Positions 36,099 through 44,972 of a stretch of 64,000 nt of DNA are shown piece by piece; the stretch's first letter is position 1; each line of letters opens with the position of its first letter. Origin of the DNA: Halomonas organivorans. GTDB taxonomy: Bacteria; Pseudomonadota; Gammaproteobacteria; Pseudomonadales; Halomonadaceae. Location of the stretch: the NCBI RefSeq assembly GCF_014192055.1, contig NZ_JACHXM010000004.1, forward strand, positions 1 through 64,000, written 5' to 3'. The translations under genes were made by a program, and so were the position numbers. The notes under the pieces were generated by a model. The model saw only the letters and a list, made by a program, of their open reading frames with translations. It made no database searches and was not told the origin of the DNA.

Positions 36099-36896
36099 TT
36101 ACTCCACGGAGCTGACCAGATGATCGACGGCGGCCTTGACCTCGTCGTCGGACAGGCTGGGGTTGCCGCCTTTGGCGGGCATGGCGTTGAAGCCGTTGAT
36201 CGCGTGGTCGTAGAGGGTTTCGATGCCCTTGTCGAGGCGTGGGCCCCAGGCGGCAGCATCGCCCTTCTTGGGAGCACCGGCGGCACCGGTGTCGTGGCAG
36301 GCCATGCAGATGCCGTTGTAGATCGCCTCGCCGTCGATGCCGGCGGTAGCCGATTCCGTGGCGCTCGCCTCGCTGGCGGCATCGTCGCTCGAGGTGTCGG
36401 TCGTGGCGGTGCTATCCCCCGATGCCTCGGCGTCCTCGGTTCCTGCGGCGGCGGGCACGTCCATCACCGGCTCGACCAGGTAGGCGACAGCGGCGTGCAT
36501 CTCTTCGTCGGAGAGGTTGGGGTTGCCGCCGCGGGCCGGCATGGCGTTGTAGCCGTTGATGGCGTGATCCAGCAGGGTCGCGAACCCCTGCTCGGTGCGG
36601 CTGGACCAGGCGTCCTCGTTGCCCCGCACCGGAGCGCCGGCGGCGCCGGTCTCGTGGCAGGCCATGCAGACGCTGTTATAGATGCCGGCCCCGTCGGGAC
36701 CTTCCGCGCTAGCCGTCTGCGTGCCGCTGTTAGCCGCCGCGGCGGTGCCGCAGTCCTCACCCTGGACGCAAAGCTCGCCTACCGGCGCCAGGCGTTCGGC
36801 GATGGCCGCGCGATCCTCGTCTTCCTGGGCATATGCCGTGGTCGTGACCAGGCCGAGAATGGCCAGACATCCCAGGATCCGCTTGCTGGATTTCAC
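36099..36896 (-). CDS. Dihaem cytochrome c5-family protein
   Basis: About 265 residues from a GTG at 36896, chosen because AGGTGG lies 5 nt before it; an ATG at 36926 is the alternative. A signal peptide ends at TAYAQ. Two cytochrome c5-like domains each carry CMACH with a downstream GYNAMPARGG or GFNAMPAKGG segment supplying the Met ligand. A linker of about 50 residues rich in Ala, Ser, Thr and Asp separates them. Periplasmic electron carrier. Position next to rep matches Pseudomonas. The two domains are similar enough to suggest an internal duplication. Confidence 0.9.
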   Translation of the reverse strand: MKSSKRILGCLAILGLVTTTAYAQEDEDRAAIAERLAPVGELCVQGEDCGTAAAANSGTQTASAEGPDGAGIYNSVCMACHETGAAGAPVRGNEDAWSSRTEQGFATLLDHAINGYNAMPARGGNPNLSDEEMHAAVAYLVEPVMDVPAAAGTEDAEASGDSTATTDTSSDDAASEASATESATAGIDGEAIYNGICMACHDTGAAGAPKKGDAAAWGPRLDKGIETLYDHAINGFNAMPAKGGNPSLSDDEVKAAVDHLVSSVE

Positions 36897-37129
36897 TCTC
36901 ACCACCTCATTTGACGTTCTTGTCATCGAATCACGGTCGGCGCCACGACGGCCGGGAGACGCTTCGAAGCGCGATGCGCGCCAGTATAGCGGCATCCCCA
37001 ATCCCGCGAAAATGTCGCCGATCAACTCCGGGGCGCATGGCGAGATCGCGGAGCGCCTTCGCGGCTGGACAGCCTGCAGGTGGCACGGTAGGATGTCGCA
37101 CGCCTGATGGCGATCCCATCGGGCACCGC

Positions 37130-37206
37130 GCGCCCTTAGCTCAGCTGGATAGAGCGTCGCCCTCCGGAGGCGAAGGTCAAAGGTTCGAATCCTTTAGGGC
37201 GCGCCA
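37130..37206 (+). tRNA. tRNA-Arg (anticodon CCG)
   Basis: 77 nt with the acceptor stem GCGCCCT/AGGGCGC, D-arm TAGCTCAGCTGGATAGAGC, anticodon loop CTCCGGA (anticodon CCG, reading CGG), T-arm GGTTCGAATCC, discriminator G and encoded CCA at 37204-37206. Followed directly by a terminator. Confidence 0.97.
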
Positions 37207-37216
37207 TCGAATTTCA

Positions 37217-37245
37217 GGGCCTGCGAGCAATCGCAGGCCCTTTTT
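37217..37245 (+). terminator. Rho-independent terminator of tRNA-Arg
   Basis: GGGCCTGCGA (37217-37226), GCAA loop, TCGCAGGCCC (37231-37240), then TTTTT (37241-37245). It is also the likely recognition feature for the group II intron that starts 5 nt further on. Confidence 0.93.
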
Positions 37246-37249
37246 CGTT

Positions 37250-38913
37250 GTGCGCCAGGCATGGCGCGCAGCGCCTGATTGGCGCTGTTCCTGAAAGTGG
37301 TGTTTCGGGATGACTTGGGGGTGAAAGTCCCCTGCACGCCCGGCAAGGGGAAGTGCTAGCCGACGGCAAGGGTGTCCGCCGCGAGGGGGAATCCGAAGGC
37401 AGCCCGAGGCAAAACGCTGGCCTGACGAACAGGCAGCGGATATGAGGCGGCATGGCGGGGTGAGATGGCACCAATCATCAAAGCCCAGTACTTGCACGGA
37501 ACGCCATGCCGTAAATCCGACAGGCATAAGCGGGAAGGTCGCGCGTCTTACCCTGGGAGGTCTGATGGCCTGCCACAGAGCTACCGGCGTCGAGAGGCGA
37601 CGGGATGGGCCACCAGACGTCAGCAGAGGCCATAGTAAGTGCCGATTCACCCCGGCACCAAGGGCCGAACATGAAGAGCCGCGAGTAGGCGATGACGTCT
37701 CGAGGATCGATCAGGAAGACAGGAACTGGCGCTGATGCCGTCACCCACCCAGAGGGGCAGGGGCAGTACCCTGAGTCCCAGCCGGTGGGCGTCGAGACGG
37801 TTCCGGCGTCGTCATCGTGGACGAAAGCGAAGTCCGTCCCGCTCATGGAAGTCGTGGTAGAGAAGGCCAACATGGCGCGGGCTTACCGGAAGGTGGTCGC
37901 CAACCAGGGCGCACCGGGTGCCGATGGCATGCCGGTGGACCAGTTGGCTGACCACCTGAAACAGATCTGGCCAACACTGCGCGAGCGGCTGCTGGCCGGT
38001 GAGTACCCCCCAGTCCGGTCCGAGCCGTCGAGATCCCCAAGCCCAAGGGCGGGACGCGACAGCTCGGTATTCCCACGGTCACCGATCGGCTGATCCAGCA
38101 GGCGCTGCTGCAGGTGCTGACGCCGATCTTCGATCCGGGCTTCTCCGCATCGAGCTACGGCTACCGCCCGAAGCGCAGCGCCCAGCAGGCCGTCTCGGCG
38201 ATGAAGGCCCATGTCACCGCCGGCCACCGCTGGGTGGTCGACCTCGACCTGGCAGCCTTCTTCGACCCGGTGAACCACGACCTGCTGATGGCGCGGGTCG
38301 CGCGCCGCGTCCGCGACAAGCGGGTGCTGCGCCTGATCCGCCGTTACCTGGAAGCCGGCATGTTCGGACGGCCTGGCCGCGCCACGCCGACAGGGAACGC
38401 CTCAGGGCGGACCGCTGAGTCCGCTGTTGGCGAACGTCCTGCTGGACGACGTGGACAAGGAACTGGAACGCCGCGGCCACCGCTTCTGCCGCTACGCCGA
38501 CGACATGCAGGTATATGTCAGGAGTCGGCGGGCGGGCGAACGCGTCATGACCAGCCTGAGTGATTTTCTCGAGAGCTCGCTCAGGCTCACGGTCAGTCGC
38601 GACAAGAGCACGGTGGAGCGGCCGTGGAACCGAGGGTATCTGGGCTACACGCTGACTCGGCACAGGCTGCCGAAGCTGACATTGGCCAAGGCCAGTCTGC
38701 AACGCTTGATGGGGCGTGTCCGCGAGATCCTGAAGCGTGGCAGGGGACGCGGTGTTCGGCGCGTCACCCAACCGCTGGTTCGCTCAGCGTGGGTTAATCT
38801 CGGTACTGGACACGGTAAGAGGGCTTAGTCGTTCTTCGTGAACCGCCGTGGTACGGAACCGTATGCCCGGTGGTGTGAGAGGACGGGGGAGGTGACTCCC
38901 CCTCCTACTCGAT
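37250..38913 (+). mobile_element. Group II intron inserted directly after the tRNA-Arg terminator
   Basis: The 5' end GTGCGCCAGGCATGGCGC matches the start of bacterial group II introns, and the following part (GGGGGTGAAAGTCCCC and on) fits domain I. The 3' end contains a domain V-like hairpin (about 38839-38878, GTACGGAACCGTATG core) and a domain VI-like hairpin with the end CTCGAT at 38908-38913. Insertion a few bases after the T-run of a terminator is the habit of group IIC introns. Boundaries are by eye, about 5 nt uncertain. The internal reverse transcriptase gene is broken, so the intron can move only if helped. Confidence 0.8.
37845..38828 (+). pseudogene. ltrA: Group II intron reverse transcriptase/maturase, two frameshifts and shortened
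   Basis: Three frames join into one RT. Frame a (from 37845, MEVVVEKANMARAYRKVV) ends near 38007, where TACCCCCC appears to have lost one base of an expected TACCGCCCC. Frame b carries GTRQLGIPTVTDRLIQQALL and VDLDLAAFFDPVNHDLL. Near 38367 an extra G (TTCGGACGG) moves to frame c, which holds LANVLLDDVDKELERRG and the catalytic FCRYADDMQVYV. The two shifts cancel. After the thumb region the C-terminus stops at about 328 codons, so most of the maturase X domain and any endonuclease domain are missing. Inactive as it stands, unless the indels are sequencing errors. Confidence 0.85.
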
Positions 38914-39089
38914 TCCCGTTGCTTACCACGCTTCAACGCTTGCCAGGCCGATGTCGGCCTCACCCCGGAGGGATGCGATAACGCCGTCAGGGGGTGAGCG
39001 CCCTATGTTCAAACCGGTATGATTATTCCATTCCTTTTCTCAAATGGAACCGTGCCGATCGACGCCGACGGTTCGACAAGGACGTATGC

Positions 39090-39836
39090 ATGACCCTTCC
39101 CGACTACTCCTGGCTCGCCTGGACGCTGATCGTCCTCTCCACCTATCTCACCGGTATCTCCAAGGGCGGCTTTGCCGGCGGCTTCGGCACCCTGTCGGTG
39201 CCGCTGATGGCGCTGGCGATCGGCCCCATCGAGGCCGCTGGCCTGCTGCTGCCGCTGTTGCTGGTGATGGACGCGCTGGCGGTGAAGGCCTGGTGGGGGC
39301 ACCAGGACATGGCCGAGGTGAAGCGTTTGATCCCCGGCCTGGCCATCGGCGTGGCGGCGGCGACGCTGGTGGCGGGCAGCCTGGACGAGGATCACGTTCG
39401 CCTGTTGCTCGGCGTGATCTCGCTGCTGTTCGTCGCCTACATGATCGTCAAACCCGCCGCGTCGCGGCCGATCCGCCCCTTCTGGGCCTGGCCCGCGGGG
39501 ATCGCCACCGGCATTACCAGTTTCATCGCCCACGCCGGGGCGCCGCCGATGAATCTCTACCTGGTCCCGCGGCGCCTGCCGAAGATGACCTTCATCGCTA
39601 CCACCACCCTGGTGTTTGCCGCCGTCAATCTGATGAAGCTGCCGCCCTACCTGTGGCTCGGCGACATCAACCTGACCAGCGCCTGGGCCTCGCTGGCGCT
39701 GGTACCGGTGGCCTGGGCCGGGGTGCGCAGCGGCCTGTGGCTGCAGCACCGGGTCAACGAGCGGCTGTTCTATCGGCTGGTGGTGCTGGCCATGGCCATC
39801 GTCGGCGTGCAGTTGATCGTCAAGGCGCTGGGGTAG
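39090..39836 (+). CDS. TauE/SafE-family membrane permease
   Basis: 248 residues from the ATG at 39090; the longer frame from 38994 adds non-family sequence. About eight membrane helices. The two-fold repeat of the family is visible in GISKGGFAGGFGTLSVPLMAL and GIATGITSFIAHAGAPPMNLYLVPRRL. Such proteins export sulfite, sulfonates or similar organic anions; the substrate here is unknown. It lies alone between the group II intron and the convergent iolB. Confidence 0.9.
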   Translation: MTLPDYSWLAWTLIVLSTYLTGISKGGFAGGFGTLSVPLMALAIGPIEAAGLLLPLLLVMDALAVKAWWGHQDMAEVKRLIPGLAIGVAAATLVAGSLDEDHVRLLLGVISLLFVAYMIVKPAASRPIRPFWAWPAGIATGITSFIAHAGAPPMNLYLVPRRLPKMTFIATTTLVFAAVNLMKLPPYLWLGDINLTSAWASLALVPVAWAGVRSGLWLQHRVNERLFYRLVVLAMAIVGVQLIVKALG

Positions 39837-39845
39837 CCGCCGGAC

Positions 39846-39869
39846 AAAAAAGCCCCGCATGTGCGGGGC
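39846..39869 (-). terminator. Terminator of the iolR-iolG-iolB transcript
   Basis: Stem GCCCCGCA (39852-39859) and TGCGGGGC (39862-39869), preceded on plus by AAAAAA, which reads as a T-run after the hairpin on the minus strand. It may also stop the TauE transcript. Confidence 0.8.
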
Positions 39870-39911
39870 GAAGAGACGTCAGGACGCCTTGGGCAATGGC
39901 AGGGAGGGTCG

Positions 39912-40715
39912 TCACTGCTTGACGATCCACTCGTGCGCCGGGTCGTTCTGGAACTTCCATTTGCGTTTGGGGCCGGCCATCACGTTGAGGTAGTAGAGCT
40001 CGTAGCCGTGGGGAGCGCCGACCGGGTGGTAGCCTCGGGGCACCATCACGCAGCAGCCGTTCTCCACCGCCATGGTCTCGTCCAGGCTGCGGTCGTCGGT
40101 GTAGACCCGCTGGAAGGCGAAGCCCTGGGACGGGTTCAAACGGTGATAGTAGGTCTCCTCGAGGATCGACTCCTCGGGCAGGTTGTCCACGTCGTGCTTG
40201 TGCGGCGGATAGCTGGACCAGTTGCCGGCCGGCGTGTAGACCTCCACCACCAGCAGGCTGTCGGCCGGCTCGGTCTCCGGCAGGATGTCCTGGATATGGC
40301 GGGTATTGGTACCGCCACCGCGGGTGGTCTGCTTGACCCGGTCGGGGGCGATCAGCCGCGGCTCGTGGTTGCCGTGCCCCGGTGCGCTGCACACTGCAAG
40401 CTCCATGTCGGTGGTGGCCTCTACTTCGAAGCTGACCCCGTCGGGCAGGTAGACGGCGTAGGGCGGCACCTTCTCGAAGATGTCCATGCGCTCGCCGATG
40501 TCCTCCCAGCGATGCTCGCCGCAGGCCACGGTGGCGCGGCCGGTCAGCAGCACCAGGCAGTGTTCGCGGTCGCCGGTGTTGGCTTCGAGGCGCTGGCCTC
40601 TGGCCAGCCTGTGCACCCGGAAGCCGACGTGGTCCCAGCCGGCGGATTGCGGCGTGATGTCGAGTACCGTGCCCTGGTCGTCGGGCGCATGGGGGCGTAC
40701 CAGCAGTGACGTCAT
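39912..40715 (-). CDS. iolB: 5-deoxy-glucuronate isomerase
   Basis: 267 residues. Cupin-type isomerase that turns 5-deoxy-glucuronate into 2-deoxy-5-keto-gluconate in inositol breakdown. Family parts: GGGTNTRHIQDILPE, the metal-binding SSYPPHKHDVDNLPEESILEE (His-x-His and Glu), GFAFQRVYTDDRSLDE and the C-terminal GPKRKWKFQNDPAHEWI. It starts 17 bp after iolG ends, third gene of the minus-strand operon, and ends in a terminator. Confidence 0.96.
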   Translation of the reverse strand: MTSLLVRPHAPDDQGTVLDITPQSAGWDHVGFRVHRLARGQRLEANTGDREHCLVLLTGRATVACGEHRWEDIGERMDIFEKVPPYAVYLPDGVSFEVEATTDMELAVCSAPGHGNHEPRLIAPDRVKQTTRGGGTNTRHIQDILPETEPADSLLVVEVYTPAGNWSSYPPHKHDVDNLPEESILEETYYHRLNPSQGFAFQRVYTDDRSLDETMAVENGCCVMVPRGYHPVGAPHGYELYYLNVMAGPKRKWKFQNDPAHEWIVKQ

Positions 40716-40732
40716 GGGTCGCTCCTGTCGAG

Positions 40733-41728
40733 TCAGTGAATGTCAGCCAGTGCGATACGGCGGCCTTCCCGTAACGAGCGCTCGGCCGCCTCGGCCAGGC
40801 GCAGCGCTTCCAGGCCGTCACGGGCGCCGGCCAGCGGCTCGCGCCCCTGCCGCCAGGCGTGGACGAAGTCGTCGATCTCACGGCGATAGGCCTCGGCATA
40901 GCGTTCCAGGAAGAACCACTTGGGCTTGTCTTCCACCTGGCCGGGTTCACCCGTGAAGCGCAGCCGGGTCTCGCTCTCGTTCTGTGCCTGCAGCATGCCG
41001 GCGCTGCCGAAGGCCTCGATGCGCTGGTCATAGCCGTAGCTGGCGCGGCGAGAATTGTTGATATGGCACAGGCGACCGCTGGCCGTGGTCAGGGTGACCA
41101 TGGCGGTATCGACATCCCCTGCTTCGCCGATCGCGGGATCGATCAGGCAACTGCCCTGCGCCTGCACCTGGGCGATGGGCTCGTCGAGCAGCCAGCGGGC
41201 CATGTCGAAGTCGTGGATCATCATGTCGCGAAACAGGCCACCCGAGGCCCTGACGTATTCGGCGGGGGGCGGCGCGGGATCTCGGCTGATGATGGATAGC
41301 GTCTCCAGGTCGCCGATCCGCCCGTCCACCACGGCGCGCTTGAGGGCCGCGAATTGCGGGTCATGGCGACGGTTGAAGCCAAGCGCACAGGTCACCGGGT
41401 GTGCCTCGAGGACTCGCAGCGCCTCGCCGGTGCGGGCCAGGTCGAGGGCGATCGGCTTCTCGCACAACACCGCCTTGCCGGTGCGGGCGGCGCGCTCCAG
41501 GTAGTCGGCATGAGTGGGCGTACTGGAAGCGATCAGCATGGCATCGATGTCGTCGTCCTCGAAGATGGCATCGGCCGCGATGGCCCGCGCACCGTACTTT
41601 TGAGCCAGGGTCTCGGCGGCCTCGGCATGGTAGTCGGCCACGGCGGCCAGGGTGACGTCCGGGTGGGCATCGATGGCCTGGGCGTGTACCTGGCCGATGC
41701 GGCCGGCACCGATCAGAGCGAGTCTCAT
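40733..41728 (-). CDS. iolG: myo-inositol 2-dehydrogenase
   Basis: 331 residues, Gfo/Idh/MocA family. The Rossmann motif IGAGRIGQVHAQAI is at residues 5-18, the CEKPIALDL segment supplies the active Lys, and the catalytic region MMIHDFDMARWLL carries the Asp/His pair. The enzyme oxidises myo-inositol to scyllo-inosose with NAD, the first step of the pathway. Follows the RpiR-type regulator by 50 bp on the same strand. Confidence 0.93.
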   Translation of the reverse strand: MRLALIGAGRIGQVHAQAIDAHPDVTLAAVADYHAEAAETLAQKYGARAIAADAIFEDDDIDAMLIASSTPTHADYLERAARTGKAVLCEKPIALDLARTGEALRVLEAHPVTCALGFNRRHDPQFAALKRAVVDGRIGDLETLSIISRDPAPPPAEYVRASGGLFRDMMIHDFDMARWLLDEPIAQVQAQGSCLIDPAIGEAGDVDTAMVTLTTASGRLCHINNSRRASYGYDQRIEAFGSAGMLQAQNESETRLRFTGEPGQVEDKPKWFFLERYAEAYRREIDDFVHAWRQGREPLAGARDGLEALRLAEAAERSLREGRRIALADIH

Positions 41729-41778
41729 GGCGTGTCCTGTGGGTCGGGGGGAAGGGGAAGCGCTAGCCCGTCATGCGA

Positions 41779-42648
41779 TCAGGCGCGCTCTTCGTCGTCT
41801 TGTTGTTGCTGAGCGGAGCGCTCGCGAGCCTTGTCTTGGCGTACGCCCAGCGAGATGGCCAGGGTCTGTGTCAGGCACAGCGAAGCGGTCAGGCCGCGGA
41901 AGCTCTTGACCTCTGCCTCGTGCACCACCAGCGAGACATCGGCGATACGCGCCAATGGGCTGAGGTTGGAGTCGGTGATCACTACCAGAGGAATGCCGCG
42001 TTTGCGGGCCTCGTCCGCCACCTCGCGGGATTCCTGGGCATAGGGCGAGAAGCTGACCACCAGCAGGGCATCCTGGGGCTCGATGTTGCGGATCTGCTCG
42101 CCGTACATGCCGCCCAGGCCATTGACCAGGAAGGTGCGCTTGTCGATGTGGTGCAGTGCATAGGTCATGTAGCTGGCCACCACGAAGCTGCGTCGCGCGC
42201 CCATCACATGGATGGCGCGAGCCTGCTCGAAGATGTCCAGGGCGCGCTCCAGGTGGCGCGGGTCGATGCGCCCCGGCAACTGGTCGAGCACCTCGCGATT
42301 GGCCTCGGCGAACTCCCACAGCAGCTGAGTGCTGTCCGGCGTCTCGCCGGTAGCGGAACGCACGGCGCGAATACGCTCGTTGTAGTTGGGCAGCTCGTCC
42401 ACCAGCCGTGAGCGGAACAGCTGCTGCATCTCGGAGAACCCGGAGAAGCCGAAGTGGTTGGCGAAACGGATCAGGGTCGATGGGGTGACGCCTGCCTGCT
42501 CGGCCAGTTTGGCCACGGTGGCGAAGGCCACCTCCTGGGGATGATCGAGCAGGAAGCGCGCCGTCTGCTGGAGGCGGCGGCTCAGCGACGGGTAGTCCGC
42601 CGTGATGCGTGTTTCCAGTTCCTCGAAATCCTGTGGCGTCTGATTCAT
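41779..42648 (-). CDS. RpiR/MurR-family regulator of inositol catabolism
   Basis: 289 residues. N-terminal RpiR helix-turn-helix domain (PQEVAFATVAKLAEQAGVTPSTLIRFANHFGFSGF) and a C-terminal SIS sugar-phosphate-binding domain (IHVMGARRSFVVASYMTYALHH, LLVVSFSPYAQE, VVITDSNLSPLA). RpiR-type regulators of this kind (often called IolR) control iol genes in proteobacteria by binding a pathway intermediate. Three GGAAT-N4-ATTCC-like sites lie in the divergent promoter region at 42721-42794 and are its likely operators. It also heads the iolG-iolB operon, so it is autoregulated. Confidence 0.92.
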   Translation of the reverse strand: MNQTPQDFEELETRITADYPSLSRRLQQTARFLLDHPQEVAFATVAKLAEQAGVTPSTLIRFANHFGFSGFSEMQQLFRSRLVDELPNYNERIRAVRSATGETPDSTQLLWEFAEANREVLDQLPGRIDPRHLERALDIFEQARAIHVMGARRSFVVASYMTYALHHIDKRTFLVNGLGGMYGEQIRNIEPQDALLVVSFSPYAQESREVADEARKRGIPLVVITDSNLSPLARIADVSLVVHEAEVKSFRGLTASLCLTQTLAISLGVRQDKARERSAQQQQDDEERA

Positions 42649-42720
42649 GTGAGGGTCCTCGTCTTCGCCGCAATGGCGTTGACTGCCGATGCGTTCGTCT
42701 GATGGCAGTCTAGGCGAAAT

Positions 42721-42794
42721 GGAATGTATGTTCTAATAATACCAAAGTATAGAATATATTATTTGTAAAGCCGCAGTATTGGAATCTATATTCC
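42721..42794. promoter_or_regulatory. Three phased operator-like sites in the divergent iol promoter region
   Basis: GGAATGTATGTTCT (42721), AGAATATATTATTT (42751) and GGAATCTATATTCC (42781) start exactly 30 bp apart. The third is a full inverted repeat GGAAT-N4-ATTCC; the first is nearly so; the middle one is weak. The stretch is strikingly AT-rich in a GC-rich neighbourhood. GGAA-N6-TTCC is the type of site bound by RpiR-family inositol regulators. Confidence 0.7.
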
Positions 42795-42855
42795 ATAGCG
42801 TCATCCCGCTGGTGTCTCTACCCACACAACGACAAGCGAGAGAGGAATTTCATTC

Positions 42856-43794
42856 ATGGCACGTCTATCTCACTGGTTGCTGGCTTCGACCGCTGCTGCT
42901 GCGCTCATGGCGGGCACCGCCCAGGCACAAGAACCAAATCGCTTCGTCATGGTGACCCATGGCGTTCCCTCCGACCCTTTCTGGTCCGTGGTCAAGAATG
43001 GTGCCGAGGCTGCGGCCGAAACGGTAGGAGCGGAGTTGGAGTACCGTGCGCCGTCCACCTTCGACATGGCCAAGATGCAGCAGTTGGTCGAGGCGGCGGT
43101 GGCCTCTGACCCGGACGGTCTTATCGTCTCCTTCACCGATGAAGATGCGCTTGGGGGCGTCATCCAGGAGGCCTCGGACAACGGTATTCCGGTGATCACC
43201 ATCAACTCCGGTGGCGATGTCGCGCACAAGTATGGAGCTCGCCTCCATGTCGGTCAGAGCGAGTACGAGGCAGGCAAGCGGGCCGCCGAGCGTATGCAGG
43301 AGATGGGCGTCGAGAAGGCCGTCTGCGTCAACCATGAGCAGGGTAACCAGGGTCTCGACCAGCGTTGCGATGGTTTTCTCGAGGGGTTTGACGGCAACGC
43401 CGAGCAGCTGGCGACGACCTATGATCCGACGTCGATCCGCAATGCCATCGTGGCCTACCTCAACGAGAACAGTGATGTGCGCGGTATCCTGACGCTGGGG
43501 GCGCTGGCCGCCGAACCCATGATCCAGGCCATGCGTGAACAGGGTGCCACCGACATGTTTACCCTCGGCACCTTCGATCTCTCACCCGGCATCCTGGAGG
43601 CTCTGGAGGCCGAAGATCTGGACTTCGCCATCGATCAGCAACAGTACCTGCAAGGCTACCTGCCGGTCATGTTCCTCGATCAGTATGCCAAGAACGGTTT
43701 GCTTCCAGCAGGCGATGTGGCCACCGGCCCCGGCTTCGTGACGCCGGAAAACGCTGCGCAGGTGCTCGACCTGAGCGAGCAGGGTATTCGTTGA
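42856..43794 (+). CDS. Sugar (inositol) ABC transporter substrate-binding protein
   Basis: 312 residues. A signal peptide ending near GTAQAQ, then a type 1 periplasmic binding fold (FVMVTHGVPSDPFWSVVKNGAEAAAE at the start, ESDP-like DGLIVSFTDEDALGGVIQEA, VITINSGGD, the YGARLHVGQSEYEAG hinge region, and DFAIDQQQYLQGYLPVMFL). Position at the head of the iol operon indicates myo-inositol or a relative as ligand. Followed by permease and ATPase genes. Confidence 0.92.
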   Translation: MARLSHWLLASTAAAALMAGTAQAQEPNRFVMVTHGVPSDPFWSVVKNGAEAAAETVGAELEYRAPSTFDMAKMQQLVEAAVASDPDGLIVSFTDEDALGGVIQEASDNGIPVITINSGGDVAHKYGARLHVGQSEYEAGKRAAERMQEMGVEKAVCVNHEQGNQGLDQRCDGFLEGFDGNAEQLATTYDPTSIRNAIVAYLNENSDVRGILTLGALAAEPMIQAMREQGATDMFTLGTFDLSPGILEALEAEDLDFAIDQQQYLQGYLPVMFLDQYAKNGLLPAGDVATGPGFVTPENAAQVLDLSEQGIR

Positions 43795-43846
43795 ACACCA
43801 TCACGCATGAAGGGGCCCGTCCGACGGGTCCCGGGAGTCAACCGTC

Positions 43847-44971
43847 ATGAAGTCGAGTGCATCCCCCCAAGCCGATGCTGTGGAAACACAGGACGAGCGT
43901 ATCCAGAAGGTCTCGTTCTGGAAGCGGGCACTAAGCCGGCCCGAGTTCGGCGCATTGGCCGGCACTGTCCTGGTGCTAGCTTTCTTTCTCGTCGCTGCCA
44001 GCGGCACTGGCATGTTTACGCCGGCAGGTATCGTCAATTTTCTCGAGGTGGCGGCCCAGCTGGGGATTATTGCCACTGCCGCTGCTCTACTGATGATCGG
44101 CGGTGAGTTCGATCTTTCCATTGGCTCGATGATCGGCCTGGCCGGCATCCTGATTGCCATCCCTGCCGTGGAATACGGCTGGCCGCTGTGGGCCGCGATC
44201 CTGCTGGCGTTCGCCTGTGCGGGCCTGGTGGGCTGGATCAACGGCAATCTGGTCAACAAGACGGGGCTGCCTTCCTTCATCGTGACCCTGGGCTTCCTGT
44301 TCATCCTGCGTGGCCTGGCCATCGGCGTCAGCCGCCTGCTGACCGGCCGCACCCAGATCGGTGGGGTTCATGATCATATCCCCGGCGACTGGTTTGCTTC
44401 TCTGTTCTCGGGTGAGGTGGCTACCGGACTCTTCGCCTGGATGGCCGAACAGGGGTGGATCGCCACCAATTTCGCCGGCAACCCGGTCGTCACCGGCATC
44501 CCGGTGTCCATCGTCTGGTGGTTGGGCCTGACCGCCGTGGCGACCTGGGTGCTGCTTTGCACGCCTTACGGCAACTGGATCTTCGCCAGCGGCGGCGATG
44601 CCAACGCCGCGCGCAACTCCGGTGTGCCGGTCCATCGCGTCAAGATCTCGCTGTTCATGTTCACCGCCTTCTCCGCCACCATCTTCGCCTGCCTCCAGGT
44701 GATGGACACCGGGTCGGCCGACACCATCAGGGGGCTGCTCAAGGAGCTCGAGGCGATCATCGCGGTGGTCATAGGTGGCGCACTGCTCACCGGTGGCTAT
44801 GGCTCGGCTATCGGCGCGGCGCTCGGCGCACTCATCTTCGGCCTGGTGCAGATGGGTATCTTCTACACCGGTGTCAATACCGACTGGTTCCAGGTCTTCC
44901 TCGGCGTGATGCTGCTGGTGGCCGTGCTGTTCAACAATTTCATGCGCAAGAAGGCGATGGAGGCCAAGTGA
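43847..44971 (+). CDS. Sugar ABC transporter permease
   Basis: 374 residues with about ten membrane helices. RbsC-like family, with the [18 protein letters not shown] segment in the first half and [19 protein letters not shown] in the middle. A loop of about 60 residues ([14 protein letters not shown] onward) is inserted between helices. The stop codon is followed one base later by the ATP-binding gene start. Confidence 0.93.
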   Translation: MKSSASPQADAVETQDERIQKVSFWKRALSRPEFGALAGTVLVLAFFLVAASGTGMFTPAGIVNFLEVAAQLGIIATAAALLMIGGEFDLSIGSMIGLAGILIAIPAVEYGWPLWAAILLAFACAGLVGWINGNLVNKTGLPSFIVTLGFLFILRGLAIGVSRLLTGRTQIGGVHDHIPGDWFASLFSGEVATGLFAWMAEQGWIATNFAGNPVVTGIPVSIVWWLGLTAVATWVLLCTPYGNWIFASGGDANAARNSGVPVHRVKISLFMFTAFSATIFACLQVMDTGSADTIRGLLKELEAIIAVVIGGALLTGGYGSAIGAALGALIFGLVQMGIFYTGVNTDWFQVFLGVMLLVAVLFNNFMRKKAMEAK

Positions 44972-44972
44972 G

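Noticed and set aside
35781..36914. Plus-strand frame of 377 codons across the heptamer array and opposite the cytochrome c5 gene
   Set aside because: It is open because the heptamer lacks stops in that frame and because of antisense codon bias. The minus-strand cytochrome has signal peptide and two CMACH sites.
37845..38828. Programmed ribosomal frameshifting in the reverse transcriptase
   Set aside because: The indels are not at slippery heptamers, occur in opposite directions, and the C-terminus is also shortened. Mutation or sequencing error is simpler.
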